From Neisseriaceae bacterium (GTDB lineage: Bacteria > Pseudomonadota > Gammaproteobacteria > Burkholderiales > Neisseriaceae), in NCBI GenBank assembly GCA_017991555.1, contig JAGOQM010000009.1:62001-126000 (forward strand): 64,000 nt of DNA, written 5' to 3'. Within the stretch, counting starts at the first letter, position 1. Each line of letters opens with the position of its first letter. Both the position numbers and the translations under genes were made by a program. This document shows positions 1 through 8,661 of this stretch, piece after piece. The notes under the pieces were generated by a model that saw only the letters and a list, made by a program, of their open reading frames with translations, was not told the DNA's origin and did not search any database.

Positions 1-1
1 G

Positions 2-1222
2 TCGGCGGCCATGCGTCGTCTCGTGATGGGCGCCTCTAAGCGCATGGTCACCCTAGTGGTGGTGTTTGCCGGCATTATGTCCAATACCGCCGCTGAGTTA
101 GGCTATGTGATGCTGATCCCCCTGGCCGCCATGCTGTTCCATTCCCTAGGCCGCCACCCCTTAGCCGGCCTTGCCGCGGCGTTTGCCGGCGTTTCTGGCG
201 GCTACAGCGCCAACCTGTTATTGGGCACGGTCGACCCCTTGCTGTCCGGCATTACCGAAGCCGCAGCGCAAATGCTAGACCCTACTTATATGGTTGGCCC
301 TGAGGTCAACTGGTATTTCATGGCCGCATCGACCTTTTTGATCACCGGTTTGGGCGCCTTTATTACTGAAAAAGTTGTGGAGCCTAAGCTGGGCACCTAC
401 AACAGCGACGACGCCAGCGAACCGCTGAGCACCAATATGGAAAAGCTCACCCCACTGGAAAGCCGTGGCCTACGCAATGCCGGCCTAGCCGCGCTGGCCG
501 TCATCGCCATCTTCGCGTTAACCATCGTGCCCGAAAACGGCATTTTGCGTCACCCAGAAACCGGCACCATCACCGGCTCGCCCTTTCTAAGAGGCATTGT
601 GGCGCTGATTTTCGTGTTCTTTGCGGTACCCGGCTATGTGTATGGCCGCACCGTGGGCACCATGCGTCGCGACACCGAAGTCATTCAAGCCATGTCCAGC
701 ACCATGAGCACCATGGGCACCTACATCGTGTTGGTGTTTTTTGCGGCACAGTTTGTGGCCTTCTTCGACTGGACCAACTTTGGCCAAGTCTTTGCCGTGG
801 GTGGGGCAGAATTCTTGCAAAACATCGGCCTGACCGGTCCCTTCTTGTTCTTTGCCTTCATCGTCATCTGCGCCATCATCAACCTGATGTTGGGCTCGGC
901 GTCGGCGCAGTGGGCCATTACCGCGCCTATTTTTGTGCCGATGCTGATGCTGGTGGGCTATGCACCGGAAGTGATTCAGGCGGCCTATCGGATTGGCGAC
1001 TCGGTCACCAACATCATCACGCCAATGATGAGCTATTTTGGCATGATCATGGCCGTGGCGATTCGCTACCAAAAGAACCTCGGCTTGGGCACGCTGATTG
1101 CCACCATGCTGCCGTATTCGATCACGTTCTTAGTGGGTTGGAGCCTGTTGTTCTACATTTGGGTCTTCCTCCTGGGCCTGCCCGTAGGCCCAGGTGCGGC
1201 GACTTACTACACGCCTAACTAA
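2..1222 (+). CDS. AbgT-family transporter, 3' part (partial at window start)
   Basis: Inner-membrane carrier of the AbgT family. Characterised members import p-aminobenzoyl-glutamate or export sulfonamide-like compounds. The frame is open from base 2, and the residues before the first internal Met still fit the family, so the true start lies upstream of the window and about 100 N-terminal residues are missing. Visible family features are the segment MSNTAAELGYVMLIPLAAML, the conserved GRHPLAGLAAAFAGVSGG and a late SASAQWAITAPIFVPMLMLVG segment, with many hydrophobic helices throughout. It ends at TAA and is followed by a strong hairpin terminator, so it closes its transcription unit. The substrate cannot be told from sequence. 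Confidence 0.88.
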   Translation, partial: SAAMRRLVMGASKRMVTLVVVFAGIMSNTAAELGYVMLIPLAAMLFHSLGRHPLAGLAAAFAGVSGGYSANLLLGTVDPLLSGITEAAAQMLDPTYMVGPEVNWYFMAASTFLITGLGAFITEKVVEPKLGTYNSDDASEPLSTNMEKLTPLESRGLRNAGLAALAVIAIFALTIVPENGILRHPETGTITGSPFLRGIVALIFVFFAVPGYVYGRTVGTMRRDTEVIQAMSSTMSTMGTYIVLVFFAAQFVAFFDWTNFGQVFAVGGAEFLQNIGLTGPFLFFAFIVICAIINLMLGSASAQWAITAPIFVPMLMLVGYAPEVIQAAYRIGDSVTNIITPMMSYFGMIMAVAIRYQKNLGLGTLIATMLPYSITFLVGWSLLFYIWVFLLGLPVGPGAATYYTPN

Positions 1223-1238
1223 GCGCCCATTCGCACTG

Positions 1239-1286
1239 ACCACACCGGCCAAACGTCACTCGTTGGCGCCGGTGTGGTGCGTTTTT
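1239..1286 (+). terminator. Rho-independent terminator after AbgT gene
   Basis: An 11-bp stem (ACCACACCGGC with GCCGGTGTGGT) is followed by GCGTTTTT, starting 17 bases after the stop codon. Confidence 0.85.
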
Positions 1287-1392
1287 AACCGTCCATTTAA
1301 ATAGGGATGGTTTTTTTTTGCTAATCATTGGATAATAAGCCTTAGTTAAGCGTTTGATTCCGAACCAAAACATTGAAAAACAACCCGAATTG

Positions 1393-2166
1393 ATGCCCGA
1401 GCAAATGACCAGCCCCGTGAAACCATCGGCGTTAATCACCTTGCCTGATGACGCCCACCATCACCACCATGAGTATCATCAGGTGGTTATTGGCATTTCT
1501 GGGCAATCGCGCTTTGACGTCACCGGCAAGCAACGCCTCATCGGGCCGGCACAAGGGTGTTTGGTGTATTCAGAAGCCGAACATGAATTTTTAGGCATCG
1601 GGCAAAACCAAATGCTGATTCTAAACGTCCAGCTCAGCGAATCGCTCGGCCAGCAAACCCTGAATCAAGTGTCTAATTTATTTGAGCAAAACCCCTTTTT
1701 CCAGCTCAATCACAGCAGCCAGCAACTGACCCAGCTGTTGGCCAACCAAATTGCCCTGTATCCAAACGACCCTTTGCTCAATCAAGCCTGTACCGACACC
1801 CTGATCTGTATGCTGCGCCATCATTTACCCGATGAAGGCCCAGAGCGACCGCTGAGCCGTTTAAACATGGACATCATTGATGCCTACATCGACGCCCACT
1901 TAGAGCGCAAGATCAGCGTGGCACAGCTGGCGGGCCGAGTCTTCTTAGGCGAAAGCCAGTTCCACGCCCTGTTCAAACAGCAAACCGGCGTCACGCCCTA
2001 CCAGTACGTGTTAAGAAAACGTTTAACCAAAGCCTTAAGCCTGATCGAAACCGGCCAGCGTAGCCTCAGTGAAGTGGCCCACATGGCCGGCTTTGCCAAC
2101 CAAAGTGCTTTTACCCACGCATTTTCAAAGCACTATGGGGTTTCACCCTCAAAATACTTAAAATAA
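1393..2166 (+). CDS. AraC/XylS-family transcriptional regulator, likely controls putA
   Basis: Cytoplasmic DNA-binding regulator of 257 residues from the ATG chosen here. The N-terminal half is a cupin-like sensor with a His-rich stretch (DDAHHHHHEYHQ). The last 100 residues are a canonical double helix-turn-helix, with the second-helix signature SLSEVAHMAGFANQSAFTHAFSKHYGVSP split by a loop. No strong ribosome site marks a start; a TTG at 1354 and an ATG at 1405 are alternatives. It lies 151 bp upstream of putA on the same strand. AraC-type activators (PruR) govern proline catabolism in pseudomonads and this PutA lacks its own DNA-binding domain, so control of putA is a reasonable inference, not proven. 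Confidence 0.82.
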   Translation: MPEQMTSPVKPSALITLPDDAHHHHHEYHQVVIGISGQSRFDVTGKQRLIGPAQGCLVYSEAEHEFLGIGQNQMLILNVQLSESLGQQTLNQVSNLFEQNPFFQLNHSSQQLTQLLANQIALYPNDPLLNQACTDTLICMLRHHLPDEGPERPLSRLNMDIIDAYIDAHLERKISVAQLAGRVFLGESQFHALFKQQTGVTPYQYVLRKRLTKALSLIETGQRSLSEVAHMAGFANQSAFTHAFSKHYGVSPSKYLK

Positions 2167-2317
2167 GCCCAACACAACCACCACTTCGTACTTTTCGACA
2201 AATCTTTCGGGGTTTTTGGCAAGACTGATGTGGAAGCAGAGCCATAAACTACTTTGATTGGCCTTCGTGCCTGTATAACTAATGCTTAATCATTAAGCCT
2301 GTCTCAAAGGATGTCAT

Positions 2318-5300
2318 ATGTTTCATGCGATTGATGTGTTACGCCCTGATTTTCTTAAACAACCGTTGTCGGCCCTATGGGACAACATCTCACCGCTTTA
2401 CTGCGTAGATGAAGACAGCTGGTTAACCGAATTATTGCCTTTGGCCACGCCCTCGGACGCCGAGCTGACCAAAATCACCCAGCGCACCCGCGCCCTCATC
2501 GAAACCACCCGTGCCGACAAAAACGCCATCCAGCTGATTGATGCGCTGTTGTTGGAATACAGCCTCGACACCCGCGAAGGCGTGTTGCTGATGTGCGTGG
2601 CCGAAGCGCTGCTGCGCATTCCCGATGTGGCCACCGCCGACGCCTTAATTTACGACAAGCTGAGCGTGGCCGACTGGCAGGCGCACTTAAAGCAGTCTAA
2701 ATCGACCTTAGTGAACACTGCGTCTTGGGGCTTAGCCTTAACCGGCAAGGTATTAAAACTCAGCGATGAAGAGCAACAACCGGCTTCGGCCTTGGCCAAG
2801 CTCACCACCAAACTGACCGAACCGGTGATCCGCCACGCCATGCTGCAAGCGATGAAAATCATGGGCCACCAGTTTGTTTTGGGCCGCACCATGGAAGAGG
2901 CTTTGAAAAAAGGCCGCCCTAACCGCGCCAAAAACTGCACCTACTCGTTCGACATGCTCGGCGAAGCCGCCTTAACCGCCGCCGACGCACAAAAATACTA
3001 TAACGACTACCGTCAGGCCATTCAAACCGTGGGCCAAGACATTGTCGGTAACCCTGCCGCCTCACCCACGCCCACCGTGTCAATTAAGCTGTCGGCGCTG
3101 CACCCGCGTTATGAAGTGGCCAACACCGACCGCGTCTTGGACGAGCTGTTCGACACCGTCCTGACCCTATTGAAACAGGCGCGTACCGTCGACGTGGGCA
3201 TCACCATTGACGCCGAAGAGGCCGATCGCCTAGAGCTGTCTTTACAACTGTTTGAAAAGCTGTACCGCGAGCCTGCCGTACAAGGCTGGGGCAAGTTTGG
3301 CCTGGTGATTCAAGCCTACTCCAAACGCGCGCTGCCGGTGTTAACCTGGCTGGCGGCTTTGGCCGCCGAGCAAGGCGACGTGATTCCGCTACGCTTGGTG
3401 AAGGGCGCCTACTGGGACACCGAGATCAAGATCAGCCAACAGCGCGGTCTGCCTAGCTACCCTGTATTCACCCGCAAAGAAGCCACCGACGTCAGCTACC
3501 TAGCCTGCGCCCGCTTCTTGCTGTCTGAGCCCGTTCGCGGCCTGTTGTACCCACAGTTTGCCGGCCACAACGCCCAAACCATTTCCGCCATCGCCGAGAT
3601 GGCCAGCCACCAAGACTTTGAATTCCAACGCTTACACGGCATGGGCGCGGCGCTGCACCTGCACGCGATGGCCCAGCACGGCCGTCCGGTACGCATTTAC
3701 GCCCCCGTTGGCAGCCACAAAGACTTGCTGCCCTACCTGGTGCGGCGCCTGCTGGAAAACGGCGCCAACAGCTCGTTTGTGCACCAATTAGGCAACCACG
3801 ACATTCCCGTGGCCGAGCTGTCTGAGCATCCGGTTCAAACCCTATTGGGCCACCCCACCCTCCACAATGCCCGCATTGCGTTACCGCCCGCTATTTTTGG
3901 GGCCAAGCGCAAAAACTCGCTCAGCGTCAACATCGACATTGAATCAAGCTGGGCGCCGATGGGCGCAGCCTTAGCGCCGTTCTTAAGCCACCAATGGCAG
4001 GCCAGCTCGCTCATCAGCGGCCAAGCCGGCACGGGTGAAGCCCAGCCGGTGACCACGCCGTACAACCATCAAGAAGCCATTGGCCAAGTGATCTTCGCCC
4101 AGGCCGAAGACGCTCAGGCCGCCATTGCCGCCGCCAAGGCCGCCTTCCCTAGCTGGCGCGACACGCCGGCCAGCACCCGCGCCGAAGCGATTTTGCGCTT
4201 TGCCGACCTGATCGAAACCCATTACGCCGAATTCATCGCCTTGTGCCACCGCGAAGCAGGCAAAACCGTGCAAGACTGTATTGATGAAATCCGCGAAGCC
4301 ATCGATTTTTGCCGTTACTACGCCCAACAGGCCAGCGACCATTTCAGCCAGCCCTACGCCGTGGTAGACCATCAGGGCCAAAGCGTGCAAAAACGCCGCG
4401 AAGGCCGCGGCGTGATGGTGTGCATTAGCCCTTGGAACTTCCCCTTAGCCATTTTCCTCGGCCAAATCACCGCCGCATTGGCCGCTGGCAATACCGTGGT
4501 GGCCAAGCCCGCCGAGCAAACCTCGCTGATTGCCCACCGCGCCATTGGCTTGCTGCATGAAGCCGGCGTGCCCACCGACGCCGTGCACTTGGTCTTGGGC
4601 ACGGGTAAAGAAGTGGGCTCAGTGCTGACCCACAACGCCGACATTGCCGGCGTGGTGTTTACTGGCTCGACCCAAACCGCTCAGCACATTAACCGTGCCC
4701 TAGCGGCATCGAACACCGACGTGGTGCGCCCCTTAGTCGCTGAAACCGGTGGCCAAAACGCCATGATCGTCGACAGCACGGCCTTGCCAGAGCAAGTGGT
4801 CCGCGACGTGGTGCGCTCATCGTTCGCCTCGGCCGGCCAACGCTGTTCGGCCCTGCGCGTACTGTACGTGCAAGAAGACGTGGCCGAACGCATGATCACC
4901 CTCATCAAAGGCTCGATGGCCGAGCTTAAAGTGGGCAATCCGGTAGACCACAGCACCGACGTCGGCCCCGTCATCGACAAAACCGCGCAAGACAAGCTGC
5001 AGGCCCACATTGCCAGCATGAGCCAGTCGGCCCAGCTGATCGCCCAAACCAAGCTGCCAGAGGCCTGTCAGCAAGGCACCTTTGTGGCCCCGACCGCGTT
5101 TGAGATCAAGCACATGAATGAGCTAAGCGAAGAACAGTTTGGCCCGATCTTACACATCATTCGCTACCGTGCGGCCGATTTGGACAAAGTAATCGACGCC
5201 ATTAACCAAACCGGTTATGGCCTCACCCTAGGCGTCCACAGCCGCAACGAACACACTTACCAGCACGTTGATGCACGTGCCCGCGTGGGCAATAGCTACA

Positions 5301-5428
5301 TTAACCGCGACCAGGTCGGCGCCGTCGTGGGCGTACAGCCCTTCGGTGGCCAAGGCCTATCCGGCACCGGCCCCAAAGCCGGCGGCCCACGTTACTTGTT
5401 GCGCTTTACCCACGAAGTCGTGGCTTAA
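2318..5428 (+). CDS. putA: Bifunctional proline dehydrogenase / L-glutamate gamma-semialdehyde dehydrogenase
   Basis: Oxidises proline to glutamate at the inner face of the membrane, in two steps. The 1036-residue protein has an alpha-helical arm (about 1-160), an FAD proline dehydrogenase barrel (about 160-500, motifs KLSALHPRYE at 257 and RLVKGAYWDTE at 359) and an NAD-dependent aldehyde dehydrogenase domain (about 550-1030) with base Glu809 in ETGG and nucleophile Cys843 in GQRCSALR. The N-terminus lacks the ribbon-helix-helix DNA-binding domain of enterobacterial PutA, so it should not be an autorepressor. An AAAGGA site sits 6 bases before the ATG, and a TATAAC hexamer lies near 2274. 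The protein stops right after the aldehyde dehydrogenase fold; the usual C-terminal domain is encoded by the next gene. Confidence 0.95.
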   Translation: MFHAIDVLRPDFLKQPLSALWDNISPLYCVDEDSWLTELLPLATPSDAELTKITQRTRALIETTRADKNAIQLIDALLLEYSLDTREGVLLMCVAEALLRIPDVATADALIYDKLSVADWQAHLKQSKSTLVNTASWGLALTGKVLKLSDEEQQPASALAKLTTKLTEPVIRHAMLQAMKIMGHQFVLGRTMEEALKKGRPNRAKNCTYSFDMLGEAALTAADAQKYYNDYRQAIQTVGQDIVGNPAASPTPTVSIKLSALHPRYEVANTDRVLDELFDTVLTLLKQARTVDVGITIDAEEADRLELSLQLFEKLYREPAVQGWGKFGLVIQAYSKRALPVLTWLAALAAEQGDVIPLRLVKGAYWDTEIKISQQRGLPSYPVFTRKEATDVSYLACARFLLSEPVRGLLYPQFAGHNAQTISAIAEMASHQDFEFQRLHGMGAALHLHAMAQHGRPVRIYAPVGSHKDLLPYLVRRLLENGANSSFVHQLGNHDIPVAELSEHPVQTLLGHPTLHNARIALPPAIFGAKRKNSLSVNIDIESSWAPMGAALAPFLSHQWQASSLISGQAGTGEAQPVTTPYNHQEAIGQVIFAQAEDAQAAIAAAKAAFPSWRDTPASTRAEAILRFADLIETHYAEFIALCHREAGKTVQDCIDEIREAIDFCRYYAQQASDHFSQPYAVVDHQGQSVQKRREGRGVMVCISPWNFPLAIFLGQITAALAAGNTVVAKPAEQTSLIAHRAIGLLHEAGVPTDAVHLVLGTGKEVGSVLTHNADIAGVVFTGSTQTAQHINRALAASNTDVVRPLVAETGGQNAMIVDSTALPEQVVRDVVRSSFASAGQRCSALRVLYVQEDVAERMITLIKGSMAELKVGNPVDHSTDVGPVIDKTAQDKLQAHIASMSQSAQLIAQTKLPEACQQGTFVAPTAFEIKHMNELSEEQFGPILHIIRYRAADLDKVIDAINQTGYGLTLGVHSRNEHTYQHVDARARVGNSYINRDQVGAVVGVQPFGGQGLSGTGPKAGGPRYLLRFTHEVVA

Positions 5429-5455
5429 TTGGCCACCCAGGACAAAGGACAGATC

Positions 5456-6142
5456 ATGAATCAAACACACGTCATCAACCATGCCCTACAACTGTGGGAA
5501 GCGTGGAATGCCTTAGGCTTCGCCCAACGCGACGCCATTGTGGCCCGCTGGGCCCAAAACCTGAACGACACCGCGGCACAGCACATGATTGCCTTCCAAC
5601 GCCAGTGTGCGGCCGAACACATCGCCAAAGTACAGGTCATGCCTGGCCCCACCGGCGAATCGAATGAGCTGTACTGTAGCGGCCGCGGCGTATTCATCGT
5701 CCACGCCGACGCCGACGCCCCGTTAAGCGCCACCGTGGCCGCGCTCAGCGCCGCCCTACTGGCCGGCAACACCGTGGTGCTGGCGTTACCAGAAGGCCAA
5801 ACCCCAGGCGCCAACGCCATGGAACAGGCCTTGGTACAGGCCGGCTGCGCCCGCGGCGTGGTGCAAGTGGCCCAGATCGCCGACCTAAACCAGCTGATCA
5901 CCCACCCCTTATTGGCAGGCTTTGCCTATGCCGGCAGCAGCGCCGGCGCCCACGACTGGCTGAATCAGTTGGCCCAACAGGACGGTGCCCTCACCCAGCT
6001 GGTGGCCGAAACCGACTTTAACGGCCTCAGCACCGTTGGCGAAAGCACCTACTGCCTGCGCTTCATCACCGAGCGCACTCGCTCGATCAACCTCACCGCC
6101 ATTGGCGGCAATGCGTCTTTGATGGAGCTCAGCCACGAATAA
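5456..6142 (+). CDS. Detached PutA C-terminal domain (ALDH-superfamily, non-catalytic)
   Basis: A 228-residue protein matching the C-terminal aldehyde-dehydrogenase-superfamily domain of long (type B) PutA proteins, which is structural and helps close the substrate channel. Its ending, TRSINLTAIGGNASLMEL, is the conserved last motif of full-length PutA. No catalytic Cys/Glu pair is seen. The frame stays open from the putA stop, but a good AAAGGA site 6 bases before ATG 5456 supports independent translation from there. It lies 27 bp after putA and must be co-transcribed. It is either a natural split of the fused gene or a recent stop mutation in putA; the dedicated ribosome site favours a functional split. 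Confidence 0.8.
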   Translation: MNQTHVINHALQLWEAWNALGFAQRDAIVARWAQNLNDTAAQHMIAFQRQCAAEHIAKVQVMPGPTGESNELYCSGRGVFIVHADADAPLSATVAALSAALLAGNTVVLALPEGQTPGANAMEQALVQAGCARGVVQVAQIADLNQLITHPLLAGFAYAGSSAGAHDWLNQLAQQDGALTQLVAETDFNGLSTVGESTYCLRFITERTRSINLTAIGGNASLMELSHE

Positions 6143-6175
6143 GCCTTTTGGCCCGGCTCAATGCGCATGAACTAG

Positions 6176-6201
6176 TGCCCCGCTTAGGCGGGGCATTTTT
6201 A
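6176..6201 (+). terminator. Terminator of the putA operon
   Basis: GCCCCGC-TTAG-GCGGGGC hairpin followed by ATTTTTAT, about 35 bp after the stop. Confidence 0.85.
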
Positions 6202-6291
6202 TGCCTTTTTCATTTAACTTCTTGACAGCCCCTTCCTTCATGATGCAGCCTGAAATCGTGACCAAAGCAGCACCATAAAGGAGACGACCTC

Positions 6292-7275
6292 ATGTTAACC
6301 TATTTGAAGTCCACGCTTACGGGTAGCCTTCTACTCAGCCTACTCTGCCTTAGCTCAATCACCCACGCCACCCCTAACCCAAAACCCAAAGCACAAGTCC
6401 CCGGTTACCAACGCCTAATGATCGGTGACATTGAAGTCACCGCGCTCTATGATGGCCATGCGCCGGCAGCCACAAACGTGTTTACCGGCATTGACCAAGC
6501 CGTTGCCGAACAGATACTCAGCGACGACTTTGTGCCCAACCCCAGCAGCATCGACATGACCATCACCGCCTATCTGGTTAAGACCCGCACGAACTTGGTC
6601 TTGGTGGATGCGGGCGCGAGCCAATGCCACGGCGACAACGCTGGTAGCCTGATTCAAAACCTACGCGCAGCAGGCTATCAACCCCGCCAGATCGACACCA
6701 TCCTCATCACCCACCTACATGGCGATCACGTGTGCGGCATCAGTCAACAGGGCCGTCGCCTCTTCCCTAACGCCACCGTGTATCTGGCCGAGGCCGAAGC
6801 TGATTTTTGGCTCAGCCAAGACGCCAATGATGAAGACCTTGTGGCCGCTCAACCCTCAATCAAAATGGCGCAAGAAGCCTTAGCCCCTTACATCAGACGC
6901 CAACGCCTGCAAACCTTTGGCCCGACACAAACCCACATCAGTGGCATCCAGATTGTGCCCACCGCGGGCCATACCCCAGGCCACACCGTCTATGCCGTCA
7001 ACTCAAACAATGAACGCCTATTTTTATGGGGCGACCTCCTCCACAATAACGCCATTCAGTTTCCCAACCCCGAAGTCACCCTCAGGTTTGACATCGATCC
7101 AGCCCAAGCGCGCGCCACCCGCCTCGCGCTGTTAAACACCTTGGCGGCGGAAAAAATATGGATCGGCGGGCCCCATTTGCCATTTCCCGGCCTAGGGCGC
7201 ATCCGCGCCGAAGGCTCGGGCTATGTCTGGGTGCCGGTGAACTATGAGCCCCTACCAAACCCGACCATCCACTAG
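6292..7275 (+). CDS. Secreted metallo-beta-lactamase-fold hydrolase (MPH/lactonase-like)
   Basis: Periplasmic or secreted zinc hydrolase, 327 residues. Residues 1-26 are a signal peptide (charged start, leucine-rich core, cleavage near THA). The MBL ligand set is complete: His141, His143, Asp145 and His146 in THLHGDHVCG, His227 in TAGHTPGHT, Asp248 in LFLWGDLLHN and a final His295 in GGPHLPFPG. The overall pattern resembles methyl-parathion-hydrolase and periplasmic N-acyl-homoserine-lactonase proteins. Substrate is unknown. AAAGGAG lies 8 bases before the ATG. A TTGACA hexamer lies at 6222, though with a poor -10. It is monocistronic between two terminators. Confidence 0.85.
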   Translation: MLTYLKSTLTGSLLLSLLCLSSITHATPNPKPKAQVPGYQRLMIGDIEVTALYDGHAPAATNVFTGIDQAVAEQILSDDFVPNPSSIDMTITAYLVKTRTNLVLVDAGASQCHGDNAGSLIQNLRAAGYQPRQIDTILITHLHGDHVCGISQQGRRLFPNATVYLAEAEADFWLSQDANDEDLVAAQPSIKMAQEALAPYIRRQRLQTFGPTQTHISGIQIVPTAGHTPGHTVYAVNSNNERLFLWGDLLHNNAIQFPNPEVTLRFDIDPAQARATRLALLNTLAAEKIWIGGPHLPFPGLGRIRAEGSGYVWVPVNYEPLPNPTIH

Positions 7276-7354
7276 TACGTTTACGGCGTTGAGTCACTGA
7301 CATGGCCGCCTTAGCCATGTTAAAATCAACGCCAACTTTGACAGGATGAGTACT

Positions 7355-7912
7355 ATGGACGCAATGCAACAACACTTGGCCTTGGCCGAACACCAACGCA
7401 TGGAAACCGAACGGTTAATCTTACGCCCCGTGACCTTGGCCGACGCTGAAGACATGTACGCCTACGCTTCGGACGAAGCCACCACCCAGCACATGCCGTG
7501 GCCGCGCCACACCAGCTTGGACGACACCAAAAGCAACATCGCCAACTTCTTCATGGCCGTGCCTTTGGGTAAGTTTGGCATTCAGCTCAAAGGCACCGAC
7601 ACCTTAATCGGCACCTGCGACATCCGCATCAAGGGCAATGGCGTGGCCGAAATCGGCTACATCATTCACCAAGACTACTGGGGCAAGGGTTACGCCACCG
7701 AAACCGCAGCGGCCTTAATCGCCCTAGGCTTTAACCACATGGGCATGGACAAAGTGATGGCCGTCCACCACGAAGACAATCAAAGCTCGGGCAAGGTCAT
7801 GACCAAGCTGGGCATGCAGCTTGAAGGCGTGTTGCGCCGGGGCGAAGCCCTGATGGGCAAGGTGTACTCACCGCACGTATACGGCATTTTGAAAAGCGAA
7901 TACAAGGGCTAA
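7355..7912 (+). CDS. GNAT N-acetyltransferase, RimJ/RimL type
   Basis: Cytoplasmic acetyl-CoA-dependent acetyltransferase of 185 residues. It opens with METERLILRPVTLADAEDMY, typical of the RimJ/RimL-like group, and has the acetyl-CoA loop in QDYWGKGYATETAAALIALGF. The final sheet DKVMAVHHEDNQSSGKVMTKLGMQLEGVLRRGE is also group-typical. The start at 7355 was preferred over the ATG at 7346 because AGGA at 7343-7346 is then 8 bases away; the earlier ATG overlaps that site. Its acceptor (ribosomal protein N-terminus or small molecule) is not deducible. Confidence 0.85.
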   Translation: MDAMQQHLALAEHQRMETERLILRPVTLADAEDMYAYASDEATTQHMPWPRHTSLDDTKSNIANFFMAVPLGKFGIQLKGTDTLIGTCDIRIKGNGVAEIGYIIHQDYWGKGYATETAAALIALGFNHMGMDKVMAVHHEDNQSSGKVMTKLGMQLEGVLRRGEALMGKVYSPHVYGILKSEYKG

Positions 7913-7928
7913 ACCCCTTATGGTTAAA

Positions 7929-7957
7929 AAGCCGATCGTAACCGATCGGCTTTTTAT
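7929..7957 (+). terminator. Terminator after the acetyltransferase
   Basis: AAGCCGATCG-TAAC-CGATCGGCTTTTTAT hairpin, 15 bp after the stop. It also separates this gene from the convergent lipoprotein array. Confidence 0.85.
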
Positions 7958-7996
7958 AAACTCACTCACCATCATCAAGCGCGCGGTCATAAAACC

Positions 7997-8622
7997 CTAT
8001 TTTTTGCCAAACACGCGGTAATAATCGTCGATGGTGTTGATCACCGGCCGCGCCTTGCACAACTTTTGGCTTTCCTTAAAGCGCGCAAAGTCGGCCTTAA
8101 TCGCCGCCTGCTCGTTGAGCTCACCACAGCCAAGATCCACATACACCTGCTCACAGGCCAAGAAATGCACCGTGACAATGCACACCGGATTGTCTGCATC
8201 AAATTTAGGCACCGGGACCACGGCGCTGTGCTGTTCATAAGTGGCCTGCTTCAACGCCCGGTCTTGCGGATTCAACACCACCCCCCCCCAGGCATCAACC
8301 TAGAGGTCCAAAGAGGATAGGGGTCTAGCTTCCAGCTCACCCTCACGGTGAGGTCGGGCGTCCACTGGCGCGGCAGCATCATGCCGCCGCACTGGCTGCC
8401 GCCGCCCCAGCGCATCTTGCCCACCTTGTCTAAGTCAACACCCGACGTATTGGGCCCGCAGCCGCCGTTGACGTTAAAGCTGAGAATACCGGTATGCTCA
8501 TAATTCAGCCCTTCGATTGGGGTGTAGGTGTGGGTGTCGTTGCCCATAAACGACGACGAACCGGCGCAGCCGCTCAGCGCTAGGCTGGTCACCAGGGTTA
8601 AAACCACATTGTTAGCCTGCAT
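7997..8622 (-). pseudogene. DUF3304-like lipoprotein, copy 1, frameshifted at a poly-C/G tract
   Basis: Last copy of the array. Its first 113 codons (from 8622) are almost identical to copies 2 and 3, with the lipobox LALSGC, but the frame ends early as MPGGGWC at about 8272. The rest, from VLNPQDRALKQATYEQ to VFGKK, continues in another frame to 7997. Total length is 626 rather than 627 bases: the plus strand has nine Cs (8281-8289 region) where the intact copy 4 has ten and copies 2 and 3 have CCCCTCCCCC. A one-base slip therefore inactivates it. This could be a true pseudogene, a phase-variable off state or a base-calling error. Near its end it also carries a divergent segment, KFDADNPVCIVTV. 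Confidence 0.85.
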
Positions 8623-8661
8623 CGTCGTCCTTTCTCACCCCACCGGGTTGATCAACCAGCC

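Noticed and set aside
2398..5113. Long open frames antisense to putA
   Set aside because: They mirror the strong third-position GC bias of putA, have no ribosome sites or motifs, and putA is clearly the real gene.
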